Below are positions 55,025-63,670 of a stretch of DNA of 64,000 nucleotides, piece after piece. The notes under the pieces are model-generated. The model made no database searches. It was not told the origin of the DNA and was given only the letters and a program-made list of their open reading frames with translations. The translations under genes were made by a program, and so were the position numbers. Origin of the DNA: Methanoregula sp. GTDB lineage: Archaea; Halobacteriota; Methanomicrobia; Methanomicrobiales; Methanospirillaceae. How positions within the stretch are numbered: the stretch's first letter is position 1; the number at the start of each line of letters is the position of its first letter. The stretch spans positions 584,056-648,055 of the forward strand of contig JBAZQB010000002.1 of assembly GCA_041645435.1 (NCBI GenBank). Direction: 5' to 3'.

Positions 55025-55705
55025 CTATTTTACACATAGGAAGCATAAAAAATTAAGGCACTTAAACAAGATTTCAATTTTTGAGAAACCTATGCTAGAC
55101 AGCTCAGAAATATATTTGTCAGGTGGCAAAGTCCACATCACATCAATAAGACTTTCTTTTTTTCGAATGATTTCTTCATCAGTAAATCCATTTTTTGTTT
55201 TTATGTCGTAATGTAATTTAATAAAATTCGACTCAATGTCTTTATACGGACTGCATACTTTTTCACTAAGGAAAAAAAGGCCTCCTGGGGGGAGTGCAGA
55301 ATATATCTTTTCTAAGCAATGTTTTCTCAAAGGTATTGGAATAAATTGTAGTGTAAATACCGCTAAGACGATGTCAGAATGTGGTAACTCTATATCAATA
55401 AGATCGCCAAAAATGTAGTGGATGTTATCTATCCCACAACATTCACGCTTAGCTTGTATAAGCATATCTTCGGAACTATCAATATAATAATATGTGGGAT
55501 GGTAAAACCCTATTTTCGCATTAATTTCACGAATACAATATCCAGTTGCTCCACCGATATCAGTAATAATAATCTTTTCTTTAGGATGAAGTTTGATATA
55601 ATCGCTAATTATATCATGCATATCAATATAATATGGTACTGAACGTGAAATATGATCATTGAATATTGGTGCGATAGTTAAATCAAATTTCCACTTGGAG
55701 TTCAT
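55025..55705 (-). CDS. Class I SAM methyltransferase, CmoA-like
   Basis: 226 residues. The SAM-binding core has IIITDIGGATGYCIREI (motif I), YYIDSSEDMLIQAK, IFGDLIDIELPHSDIVLAVF and TLQFIPIPLRKHCLEKIYSA, followed by LPPGGLFFLSEKV. The TLQF-I/P-R pattern and EKV are those of CmoA, which makes carboxy-SAM for tRNA modification. Here it overlaps a second methyltransferase gene by four bases (ATGA) and is very AT-rich. No CmoB is present, so tRNA modification in the CmoAB sense is unlikely. Its substrate is unknown. Last gene of a three-gene operon with an HNH protein. Confidence 0.78.
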   Translation of the reverse strand: MNSKWKFDLTIAPIFNDHISRSVPYYIDMHDIISDYIKLHPKEKIIITDIGGATGYCIREINAKIGFYHPTYYYIDSSEDMLIQAKRECCGIDNIHYIFGDLIDIELPHSDIVLAVFTLQFIPIPLRKHCLEKIYSALPPGGLFFLSEKVCSPYKDIESNFIKLHYDIKTKNGFTDEEIIRKKESLIDVMWTLPPDKYISELSSIGFSKIEILFKCLNFLCFLCVK

Positions 55706-56331
55706 TTTTTGACTCGTAATACTAAGGAAAGACCATTCACTTGTTTTTTTTGATTGAATGACCAGAATTTTTTATGTTCGGATCGAAGTATAACAAAATC
55801 AGAGAACAATGAAAATATATCTTCATCATTATAATGATGGAACATTATTCCACTATTTCCAAGAATTATCCCATTTTCACCGTAAATCTCTTCACTTAAA
55901 TTATATTTCTCTAATGATAACGTGTCGCTGTTTTTAGAATACATATTTACAAAAAGATATCCGTCTGATTTTAAACTCAACCTAATATTATGAATCACAT
56001 TTTTTATATCTTCCATAAAGAGAATACAGTCTAAAACTCCTAATGCGATGATTACATTATATTCATTTTGGGGATAATCTAATAATCTAATATCACAATT
56101 GATTAATTCTGTTTTGGAGAGTATTTTTTTTGCTCTATTTAATTGAACTATTGAAGAGTCAATACCTGTCAGATTAAAATATCCTTCGTTTTCAAGAAGA
56201 GATAGTATACGACCATAGCCACACCCTAATTCAAGTATCTTAAAACTCTTAGGTATTAGTTGTTTAAAATATAATATATCAAATGGTGTTGTTGCCTTGA
56301 ATTCCGGATAATCATCCCAAGTATTTAGCAT
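55702..56331 (-). CDS. Class I SAM methyltransferase
   Basis: 209 residues. It starts with an acceptor-like segment (WDDYPEFKATTPFDILYFKQ), then motif I ILELGCGYGRILSLLE, LTGIDSSIVQLNRAKK, INCDIRLLDYPQNEYNVIIA and LGVLDCILFMEDIKNVI. These are standard small-molecule/protein methyltransferase features; there is no DNA-methylase N/D-PP-Y motif. It overlaps the HNH gene by 20 bases and the CmoA-like gene by four. Two adjacent but different methyltransferases suggest successive modification of one substrate, which is inference. Confidence 0.78.
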   Translation of the reverse strand: MLNTWDDYPEFKATTPFDILYFKQLIPKSFKILELGCGYGRILSLLENEGYFNLTGIDSSIVQLNRAKKILSKTELINCDIRLLDYPQNEYNVIIALGVLDCILFMEDIKNVIHNIRLSLKSDGYLFVNMYSKNSDTLSLEKYNLSEEIYGENGIILGNSGIMFHHYNDEDIFSLFSDFVILRSEHKKFWSFNQKKQVNGLSLVLRVKK

Positions 56332-57595
56332 CCAACATAACCTTTTTATTATATTTTTTCAATAGATCATTAAATCTGTTTAATTTTAAAGAACCACAAC
56401 CATCACACATCATTAATTGAGAAACGTTTTTCGACGTAACAAATTCTACAAACTGATTTGGTGTTAGGTGTCTGATTGTATCTTCATATTTTTCATGCCT
56501 TTTTTTAAGAGCAGGAAAGTAAAAATAATTCATTTCAGACCCTACATTGTTGTCTATCTCAGTGTTATTGTAGTTAAAACCAGTGGGAAAAATAAAATTA
56601 GACTTAAATTGATTCAAGTAACATTTAAGGATTAGATCTAATGCACCACATCTATTATTATCATTTACATTTCTTTTCTTTAATTCAGATTCTACATTCT
56701 CCCATACAAATCTTATACCTCTTCCCAGTATGGCATCAATAAATTCGTCATTGATGAGGTCTGGCACTTTATACGATTCATTCACCATTTTAACCCAAGA
56801 GTTTGCGAAGTCTCGTTCATTTTTTTTATCTTTTCCAATTATTGCTATAGTTTTTTTATTCAACAATTCGTTAACAGTGCTCTGGACTTCGCGATCAAAA
56901 TATCTATTGTATGGGAAATTTTTTTTTAATTCATTTAATTCAATTCCAGACATTTTATTCTGGAAATACCTGGAAAGATTCATTTTACATGAAATAATCC
57001 CCAAAAAATTTGAGTCAGCATACCGTTTAAATAAAGTTAATGTCTCGGGTGATTGGACAAATGACGTTATTGAGACACAGATTTTATCTGTAGGGCGTTT
57101 ATAAATACATAATAACCGAAAACAATACTCTATCTCATCGAGAAAATCGATATTAAGCATTGCAGAATTTAAACCAAAGTATCGATATTGAACTTCAGAA
57201 TCACAAAAAGGCATGTAAAAACCTTTACAATTTTCGGGATACGTTATTTTGTCTATTTCATCAATTTTGTTAGATATAAGTTCATTATTAACAACCGGAG
57301 TTTTACTATTTATTGATCTCTGTTGAGCGATCAAGTTATGCCAGTTATCACGATATAACTTAATTTGATCTGAATCTAATTTTCTAGCAAAACCGCCATG
57401 AATTTGAGTTTTATTATGACATTCAAGACAAAGAACTGCAAGATTTTTTATTTCATGATTATCTGGATTTTCATCTATATGATGAATTTGAACTGGTTTG
57501 CTTTTATCCCTACAAACACAACATGTTCTATCTGATTTAAACAAGATTTCTGCAGAACTATTTTGAGGAATTTGAGTTCTCGATTTTTTTATCAT
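56312..57595 (-). CDS. HNH-domain protein with large uncharacterised C-terminal region
   Basis: 427 residues. The N-terminal HNH motif is complete: CCVCRDKSKPVQIHHIDENP, then NLAVLCLECHN, with two CxxC pairs and the H-H/N catalytic positions. Residues about 100-427 are unassigned. They contain YFGLNSAMLNIDFLDEIEYC and EVQSTVNELLNKKTIAIIGK; a late pair of cysteines (MMCDGCGSLKLNRF) resembles a nucleic-acid or nucleotide-binding region. The gene heads an AT-rich operon with two methyltransferases. A DNA or RNA nuclease effector controlled by methylation is one guess. It is preceded by an AT-rich promoter-like region (57596-57749). Confidence 0.68.
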   Translation of the reverse strand: MIKKSRTQIPQNSSAEILFKSDRTCCVCRDKSKPVQIHHIDENPDNHEIKNLAVLCLECHNKTQIHGGFARKLDSDQIKLYRDNWHNLIAQQRSINSKTPVVNNELISNKIDEIDKITYPENCKGFYMPFCDSEVQYRYFGLNSAMLNIDFLDEIEYCFRLLCIYKRPTDKICVSITSFVQSPETLTLFKRYADSNFLGIISCKMNLSRYFQNKMSGIELNELKKNFPYNRYFDREVQSTVNELLNKKTIAIIGKDKKNERDFANSWVKMVNESYKVPDLINDEFIDAILGRGIRFVWENVESELKKRNVNDNNRCGALDLILKCYLNQFKSNFIFPTGFNYNNTEIDNNVGSEMNYFYFPALKKRHEKYEDTIRHLTPNQFVEFVTSKNVSQLMMCDGCGSLKLNRFNDLLKKYNKKVMLDAKYLG

Positions 57596-57869
57596 TCAAA
57601 TAAATATTCAAGAGTTATTAATAGAATATATTTTTGGTTTTCATTTTTTTTAATGTTTGATTTTTTTAGGTAACCAACCATCCGAATTTTCTATTGTTTG
57701 AGTTGTATCGGGTATTACCGTTTATTCACTTATCAGTCCTGGCCATATATTGTTTCAATATTTTTGCGAACATGTTCGGTCATTAGATAAACAAATTAAT
57801 TATTTGCCTTTTAAAAATACAAAATCTAAAATAGACAATTATAATAAATGTTATATCAAAAATAAATAT

Positions 57870-58688
57870 ATGGCGGATAAGGATCTCGAAAACATCGATT
57901 ATTGGGATGACGATAACATTAAAAAAACAGAGACTTTTTTTAAAAAAGCTCAGGATTATTCCACAGTTCTTCTAATCATTTTGGCGGCAATTTTTGGAAT
58001 AATCAGTATTTTCACTTTAGGATTCAAAATAATCGGTGTTTTAATTTTTTCAAAAGCGATTTCCACTATTTACAGTGATGTTGTCTTGGGAATTTTAGCC
58101 ATTTATTATGCTGCTTGGTTTTGGGGTGTGAAACGAGATATCGAATCACAAAAAAATACATTCGTTATGCCCCCAAATTCAGGAAAAATTCCAATTCTTG
58201 GTTTTTCAATCTGTTTGGTTCTGATAATTATTTTCGGGTTTGCTTTGTTTTATCATAGGGATTATCAAATATTATTATCTGCCTTAACGGTTTTCTTGAT
58301 TTTAAATTATGTTGGATGGAGATATTTAAAAAAACTATACCATAATTCGATTTGCGAGAGTTTTCAAAAATATAAAAATGATAATGATTTCATAAATTAT
58401 GAAAAATTAAAAATTTCTTCGAGCTGGTTATATGGTAAGTGGCAAAATAAAAGATTTCAAACTGCTGCTGGGAGTATTCTTTTCATTTTCTTCTATTCAA
58501 TTTTTTTTAATAACAATATTTCCCAAATTGCTCAGATAGATTCACCAAATGTTATGCCGGTAGTTTTGCTCGGCGGTTACGTTGTAGGAATCGAATTTTG
58601 GATCTGGTGGCATAGAGGCGTACGAGACAATCTATTGAATCAATTGTCTCAGTTTGAAAAAAAGTATAATTTTTCAAAAAAGTTTTAA
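57870..58688 (+). CDS. Uncharacterised integral membrane protein
   Basis: 272 residues from the ATG at 57870; a TTG at 57750 would add 40 non-hydrophobic residues. Five or six hydrophobic helices are visible (VLLIILAAIFGIISIFTL, VLGILAIYYAAWFWG, LGFSICLVLIIIFGFALF, then SILFIFFYSIFF and VVLLGGYVVGIEFWIWW). The segment between them is basic. The AT-rich composition matches the neighbouring operon, from which it is divergent. No family is recognised; membrane proteins of this size often serve as effectors in defence loci, but nothing in the sequence proves it. Confidence 0.6.
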   Translation: MADKDLENIDYWDDDNIKKTETFFKKAQDYSTVLLIILAAIFGIISIFTLGFKIIGVLIFSKAISTIYSDVVLGILAIYYAAWFWGVKRDIESQKNTFVMPPNSGKIPILGFSICLVLIIIFGFALFYHRDYQILLSALTVFLILNYVGWRYLKKLYHNSICESFQKYKNDNDFINYEKLKISSSWLYGKWQNKRFQTAAGSILFIFFYSIFFNNNISQIAQIDSPNVMPVVLLGGYVVGIEFWIWWHRGVRDNLLNQLSQFEKKYNFSKKF

Positions 58689-58937
58689 CCAGAGTCCTCT
58701 TAATTTACGAATCTGATAGAAATTTATACTAAAAGATTTGAGATTACATTTTGATTTTTCGATTTTCGGATCAATGAATCCCGCTTTCATAATCCCTCAC
58801 AACCAACCTCGTTCTCAATTCATCTCATCCCGCCCTTCCCTCAGCTACACTCCGGGGTCTGCAACGCTCCGCTGTGCACCATTACCCAAGTTCTGGAAAG
58901 GGCGGAAGCCTAATGATTCCCAAATCTCCGGAGAAAA
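58689..58937. other. Gene-free gap
   Basis: No gene or RNA is seen. Composition changes here from AT-rich to GC-rich, marking the right edge of the 45.6-58.7 kb accessory block. Confidence 0.5.
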
Positions 58938-59195
58938 TCATTCCCCTTTCCCCTCAATAATCGCAAGAACTTTCTTCCCAGTCTCTGTGATTCGGTAATA
59001 ACGTCCCATCCGCTCATTCGGGGTCAGGCACTCAACGAGTCCCTTTTCGGTAAGTTCAATCATGACTCTGCTGATAGTTGAACGGTCGTTATCTAGCTGT
59101 TTGGCAAGATCCGTTGGTGAGCTGGGTTTGGTAAGGGCTTTGAGTACCTGTCTTCTGGTCCGTCCTCTCCCGACAAAACTCACCAAGTCAAACAT
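58938..59195 (-). CDS. Small winged helix-turn-helix regulator
   Basis: 85 residues, one wHTH domain. Helices and recognition helix are in RRQVLKALTKPSSPTDLAKQ and DNDRSTISRVMIELTEKGLV, and the wing is NERMGRYYRITETGKKVLAI. This is the common archaeal ArsR/MarR-like DNA-binding domain that represses nearby genes. No cysteines or ligand domain are present, so sensing is not apparent. Its target is unknown. The gap 59196-59474 has no gene I can support. Confidence 0.82.
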   Translation of the reverse strand: MFDLVSFVGRGRTRRQVLKALTKPSSPTDLAKQLDNDRSTISRVMIELTEKGLVECLTPNERMGRYYRITETGKKVLAIIEGKGE

Positions 59196-59474
59196 CTGAA
59201 GAAAAATGGGGAAATTAATGTGATGAATTTACGTAGTAAATGCACATTTCATACGTAGCAAATTTTATCCCCTCCCCCGCCCAATACTCACTCCGGTGCC
59301 TGGTGAAAAAAATCGAATAAAAGTGGATGTGAAAAATCCCGGAGTGGCCACCCCCGGCTTTAAACTCTTGTTCCGATGTGGAACAACGTCGCTCAAAAAG
59401 GGACTTCACCAGACACCGCATCGGGGAGATTCATTCGTCGGGATCTCCCCCATTTTTAATGGCAGGAATCAAGA

Positions 59475-59897
59475 ATGGATTTACAAAAAATTAATTCCCC
59501 GCACATCCGAATATCACCTGTGAGGTTGTTACCGGTTCTCTCAATATTCTTATTCGTCCTCGTCACGTCCGGGTGTGTCACAAATAATCCCGCGACAGCA
59601 GGACTAGACCGTGTGCAAGCCGCAGACCGCACGAATGCCAGCCAGGAATATTTCGATCGGATGGTTGTGGCAGATCCCGGAAATGCAACGGCCTGGTGTA
59701 TCCGCGGCATGTATTACAACAATGCGTTCAGCCAGTACGAAACAGCACTTGAAAGTTATAACCGTGGCCTGGAACTGGACTCCCGGAATGGGATCTGCTG
59801 GTATGGAAAAGGAACTACGCTCCGGAATATGAAACAGTTCAATGAATCAGCGATCAGCTTTGAGAATGCAAAGAAGATCGATCCAACACTGGTATAG
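59475..59897 (+). CDS. TPR lipoprotein-like exported protein
   Basis: 140 residues. The signal peptide (LLPVLSIFLFVLVTSGC) ends in a lipobox-like TSGC. Two to three TPR helices follow (AWCIRGMYYNNAFSQYETAL, ICWYGKGTTLRNMKQFNESA), closing with the FENAKKIDPT pattern. It probably scaffolds protein contacts at the outer face of the membrane. TPR proteins are numerous in these genomes, and another lies at 63671-64000. Confidence 0.75.
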   Translation: MDLQKINSPHIRISPVRLLPVLSIFLFVLVTSGCVTNNPATAGLDRVQAADRTNASQEYFDRMVVADPGNATAWCIRGMYYNNAFSQYETALESYNRGLELDSRNGICWYGKGTTLRNMKQFNESAISFENAKKIDPTLV

Positions 59898-60096
59898 CAC
59901 AGCAGGGCCTGGATGGGGAGTCCCTGCTATCCTGAAAAATTGATTGCCCGTTATTTTACCATAACATTCAGGTAGAATACTTCGGTAACTCCCGAGAGAA
60001 TGGCGGGGTGTCTGGTTGCGGAGTTTCTTAAAAAAATTTCGAACGCGAGCTGGAGAGTTAATCAAATTTTTTTTGTCCAGCAGACCCTGAACACAA

Positions 60097-60636
60097 TCAT
60101 TGAGGAGTGCAGTTATAATTCCCCCGCTCGCAGCCGGGAAGACTATGGGATCCGATTTCGTTGAAAGATATCGTATAATATTGCCCGTGGTATTCGTAGA
60201 TGGGCGTACAGGGATAACACTCTGCAATTGTCTGATTCTTCCACGCGGTATTATGAAATCTGATAAAGTCACTCTGATTTCCATCGAACCATGCCGCAAC
60301 ACGATGATCGTTCTGCCAGGCATTCGGATCTGGATTTACACCATGCATGGCTTTCTCAAGATCCGGAAAATCTTTTAATTCATTATTTGTCAGGTGAACG
60401 AGTACCATCCAGCGTGGATAATTAAAGTTCCACTCCTGTATCTCGAAATTTGCATCAATCACTTTTTGATCCTGCACGAGGCTGGTTTCTTTCGAAGAAG
60501 AATTTCCTGATGTTTGATTGGAACTTTGAAAGAAGATCCCGTAAGCAATGAAACAACCAGTAATTCCCAAGATAATGAGGATACACAGAACGGCAATTTC
60601 TTTTTGATTTAATACCGGAATTTTCATTTTTATCAA
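60097..60636 (-). CDS. Membrane-anchored exported protein, uncharacterised
   Basis: 179 residues from TTG 60636, which has GGAG seven bases upstream; ATG 60627 is an alternative. One N-terminal hydrophobic helix (IAVLCILIILGITGCFIAYG) anchors it, followed by an S/T/Q-rich linker and a globular part with YPRWMVLVHLTNNEL and FIRFHNTAWKNQTIAECYPC. The C-terminal cysteines (CYPC, CERGNYNC) may form disulphides. No family is recognised. The gap 59898-60096 and the stretch 60637-60770 show no gene. Confidence 0.6.
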   Translation of the reverse strand: MIKMKIPVLNQKEIAVLCILIILGITGCFIAYGIFFQSSNQTSGNSSSKETSLVQDQKVIDANFEIQEWNFNYPRWMVLVHLTNNELKDFPDLEKAMHGVNPDPNAWQNDHRVAAWFDGNQSDFIRFHNTAWKNQTIAECYPCTPIYEYHGQYYTISFNEIGSHSLPGCERGNYNCTPQ

Positions 60637-60770
60637 AACAATTCTCCTAATCCAGTGAATCAGGACATTTTCTCAATCAAGTTCTCTGGTTTTTTCCTTT
60701 AACTCCTGTTTTACCATTTCCCTTTCCATGACAATTAATAATCCTTTCATGAAAAAATGTTTGATTATTT

Positions 60771-62108
60771 TCACGGATACGCCGCGTGGGACGTGGTTGT
60801 GTACCGTCCGTAATTCGTATCAGCGATTACACTTACAAATTGATCTATTTCCGGGGAAACCTGCGTCCATACATTTACTGCATACTGGAAATATGGATCA
60901 CCTGTTATGCGTGCCCATTCATCAGTTGCTACGGTTGTCGCTTCAAATGTATTTGTCGTGGGGACTGATACCCGCTTGTACTCACTGGATCCCCATAAAT
61001 CGGTAAATGAAGATGTGCCCGGGGCAGATGTCACGCTGTACGGCCCAATCCAGGTGAATGTGTCCATATTTTCAAAATTAATCGTGTAATACCCGGAAGC
61101 AAATCCTACATGGTATCCATAGGAAAAGGGCAGATTGTTTTCTTCAATAGAAATGGATCCTGGATACGAGGCGTAATCATATGTTGGGATTTGGAATTGT
61201 GCACCGCTCCTCCATGTTGTCGGGAATAATTCCAACTTTCCACTGCCGGCTCTGTCCCAATGTTTTACAACAATTTCAATAGATTCACCGGAGTTGAATT
61301 TATACTCCCGCTCCTGGAAAATTGTAAAAAGATCATTTCCCGCACCGAGGAGTGTCCAGCTGACGGGCTTGATCTGACCAATACAATAGTCGTAATTATA
61401 ATCAGTATGGATCCGTTCGGCATGTTCCCTTGCAATGTAAAAGTGGGGCAATATTTCATCCAATGCAGAATTTCTTCCGGTTATGGATTGTGTTTCGGTA
61501 GTTCCTGTCAGGGCACTGAATGAAGATTTTTTCATTGGTTCATTCGATTTCGCAAGTGAATTTTCTACTGGATATGTATCACTGGGTAGAATTTCCAGGA
61601 TATCATCCTCAAGTTTCATGCGAGATTTCAGATCATCGAGATTTTCATAATACCGGTAAAAATAGTTCGCCGGCAATGCGATCTTCCCATCTTGTGCGTT
61701 TTTTGTAAACTGCTGGTACATTTCCTGAGGCATTCGGACGAGGATAATATTCTCATCCGACGCAAGGTTGTTCTCTATAAAAAAGCTCGGAGCTTCTTTG
61801 GTGCTTGAAAATGTAGATTTGGAATCCAGATATTCTATGGGAAGATTGATGATATTTGGTTTAGGCTTTTGATCGACTTTTGCAACTGTTTTTGTAGAGA
61901 GAACAAAAGTAATCATCTTCGATTCTGGCAACCATTGAGCAGGTTTCATATCCTTAAGATAATCGTCTGAAATTTCATGATGTGGTGTTATAACTGTACC
62001 CAATTCACCAGAATTGGTTGTGTTTTCTCCCGCACTCACCATCGGTACAAGCGCCATCGCCGCCAGCAATAATGCCAGCATGACGATGCTTAGTTTTCGT
62101 AGTTGCAT
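60771..62108 (-). CDS. Large exported protein, uncharacterised
   Basis: 445 residues from ATG 62108, which has GGAGG nine bases upstream; the open frame to 62186 is a leader without a start site. The signal peptide is IVMLALLLAAMALVPMVSA. The N-terminal half contains KMITFVLSTKTVAKVDQKPK and PLPANYFYRYYENL-like charged helices. The C-terminal half is beta-rich (FTIFQEREYKFNSGESIEIV, GYYTINFENMDTFTWIGPYS) and could be a jelly-roll. There is no C-terminal anchor, so it is probably secreted. No family is recognised. Confidence 0.65.
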   Translation of the reverse strand: MQLRKLSIVMLALLLAAMALVPMVSAGENTTNSGELGTVITPHHEISDDYLKDMKPAQWLPESKMITFVLSTKTVAKVDQKPKPNIINLPIEYLDSKSTFSSTKEAPSFFIENNLASDENIILVRMPQEMYQQFTKNAQDGKIALPANYFYRYYENLDDLKSRMKLEDDILEILPSDTYPVENSLAKSNEPMKKSSFSALTGTTETQSITGRNSALDEILPHFYIAREHAERIHTDYNYDYCIGQIKPVSWTLLGAGNDLFTIFQEREYKFNSGESIEIVVKHWDRAGSGKLELFPTTWRSGAQFQIPTYDYASYPGSISIEENNLPFSYGYHVGFASGYYTINFENMDTFTWIGPYSVTSAPGTSSFTDLWGSSEYKRVSVPTTNTFEATTVATDEWARITGDPYFQYAVNVWTQVSPEIDQFVSVIADTNYGRYTTTSHAAYP

Positions 62109-62396
62109 TTTTTCAATCCTCCTTTTTGTCGATAGCCTGCGTTCGAAGGTATGGTGAAAACCTTCAAAATGATCGGAAGATAACACTCACATGCCTGCGG
62201 GCAGGACCGGGTTCAACAGAGTTTCGTCGCCCGGTGAACCCGTCCTTTTCGGGACAACCCCCGGCTGTCCACGGTTAGCGATTTAAAAAGGGTGCATTTA
62301 TTCCTTCTAACGCGTTTTTCTACCGATCAGGGAACCGGTAACAGGGGAGTTTTTCTATCCGGCAGCCTACCTGACGGTCAGTAAGGGTACCCCCAA

Positions 62397-62563
62397 ATAA
62401 CGCCTGTACGGGCTCCGATTCCCTGTTTTTCCGGAATCAGAGGGAATAATTCGGGAAAATGCGGTAATAATTCAGTTTTTTCAGGTCATTTTCACGTCTG
62501 AAAACATGAGGCAGTAATTAGCAGTATTTGGATGGCGAAAAAGAGGAGTAACGGGTTTTACCT
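62397..62563. repeat. About 170-base direct repeat, copy 1
   Basis: Copy 1 of a non-coding repeat; copy 2 is at 62700-62868. They share CTCCGATTCCCTGTTTTTCC, CATTTTCACGTCTGAAAACA and GCAGTAATTAGCAGTATTT, with scattered substitutions. The unit includes short internal echoes of GGGAATAATTC. Confidence 0.8.
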
Positions 62564-62699
62564 TGTCTTGGTAATTTTAATGAACCGGAGGGCCTCTGTG
62601 ACGGTTCCCATTTTTCTGATCCGAATAAATGTTACACATCAGGGACCTCAATGGATACCGGCCTTTTGTCAGTGATCCCTTATTTCAGAGTACTTCCAA

Positions 62700-62868
62700 A
62701 ATACGTCCTGTACTGGCTCCGATTCCCTGTTTTTCCGGAAACAGAAGGAATAATTCGGGAAAATTAGGGAATAATTCAGGGTTTTCGGGTCATTTTCACG
62801 TCTGAAAACATGAGGCAGTAATTAGCAGTATTTAGATAGCGAAAAAGAGGGGTAACGGGTTTTACCTT
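62700..62868. repeat. About 170-base direct repeat, copy 2
   Basis: Copy 2 of the repeat at 62397-62563, in the same orientation and about 304 bases downstream. The sequence between and around the copies (62187-63003) contains no gene I can support; 62208-62240 can form a GGGTTCA/TGAACCC stem. Confidence 0.8.
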
Positions 62869-63003
62869 AGGTATGCGTTTTTTCTGAAAGGAAATGGGCT
62901 TCCTGACGGTTTTGAAGAAAATATTGTTTTTACATCCGAGAAAATGATATTACCGATAACGCCTGGGTATTCCAATCAATGAGCTGTGATAAAAAAGTGA
63001 GAA

Positions 63004-63156
63004 TTAGTCCTCATCGTCCCCCTCATACTTGTCGTTGTTGGGGTTCAACTGGTCCGCATGATTATCCATCGTCGAATCATATGCGTCGTTGTTCAGGTTC
63101 ATCGAATTGGACCGGTCATCGTTTGAGCTGTGACCGTGGCCTCAACCTTTTCCCAT
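63004..63156 (-). pseudogene. Small hydrophilic protein gene with in-frame TGA at codon 5
   Basis: The minus strand has a perfect ribosome site, AAAGGAGGTGATC, five bases before the ATG at 63156. The frame reads MGKG-stop-GHGHSSNDDRS, then NSMNLNNDAYDSTMDNHADQ and LNPNNDKYEGDDED with TAA at 63004-63006. The N-x-N-N-x-A-Y-x-x-x-M-D-N-H repeat belongs to a type of small polar protein that I recall from other prokaryotes. The TGA at 63142-63144 breaks it. Translation from the internal ATG (SMNL) would give about 32 residues. A sequencing error or recoding are alternatives. Confidence 0.6.
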
Positions 63157-63249
63157 TGTGTGATCACCTCCTTTGTGGTTTGTGAATGAAGATGGGAGTG
63201 ATGGAGAATATCTTACTGATTCGAAATAGTTTCCCCATTTGTCAGGTAT

Positions 63250-63390
63250 TCATTTTTCCGGCTGTATCCTTTTTTGCATCTGAAAGAATTTCAGGGCAAA
63301 TTTTCCATCTTCGGTAATAAAATAGGTTTTTTCCTGTCGCGGGATAAAGGATTGGAATTGGTCTCCCCGCGCCGGCCCCCGGCACACCGG
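63250..63390 (-). pseudogene. Possible C-terminal remnant of a small regulator
   Basis: The last 35 codons of a minus-strand frame read QSFIPRQEKTYFITEDGKFA and LKFFQMQKRIQPEK before a stop at 63250. This looks like the end of a winged-helix protein (Y-F-I-T-E-D-G-K). The codons before it do not look like protein, so the gene seems truncated. Identification is weak. Confidence 0.35.
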
Positions 63391-63670
63391 GCTGCATCCC
63401 CTGACAGGCCATGAGGTCACATTCACTGTTGCATGCGAATTTATCAGGTACGAACAGGCAGTTGGCCTTCTCAGATATCGCACTGCGACCCGTATTTTAT
63501 CCCGCTATTCCGGGGTGGGCTGGCTTTTATGTTCCGGCCCAAAGAGGGGTTTTTGGGATATGAAATTCCCCGGTGTTTTTTTGAACAGTTCAACAATCGG
63601 GCCGGTTCAAAAAAAATAGTCTGATCTCCGGGATCATCCGGAGCCGGTGGTATGGATCGTGATAATAAAT

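Noticed and set aside
62208..62240. tRNA-like GGTTCAA element and hairpin
   Set aside because: Only a GGGTTCA/TGAACCC stem is present; no cloverleaf with acceptor and anticodon stems can be drawn. No tRNA or rRNA gene was recognised anywhere in the window.
63142..63144. TGA as selenocysteine codon
   Set aside because: No SECIS-like structure was recognised and the likely host group is not known to make selenoproteins.
62979..63185. 68-residue plus-strand frame
   Set aside because: It is antisense to the minus-strand small gene, which has a perfect ribosome site and coherent sequence.
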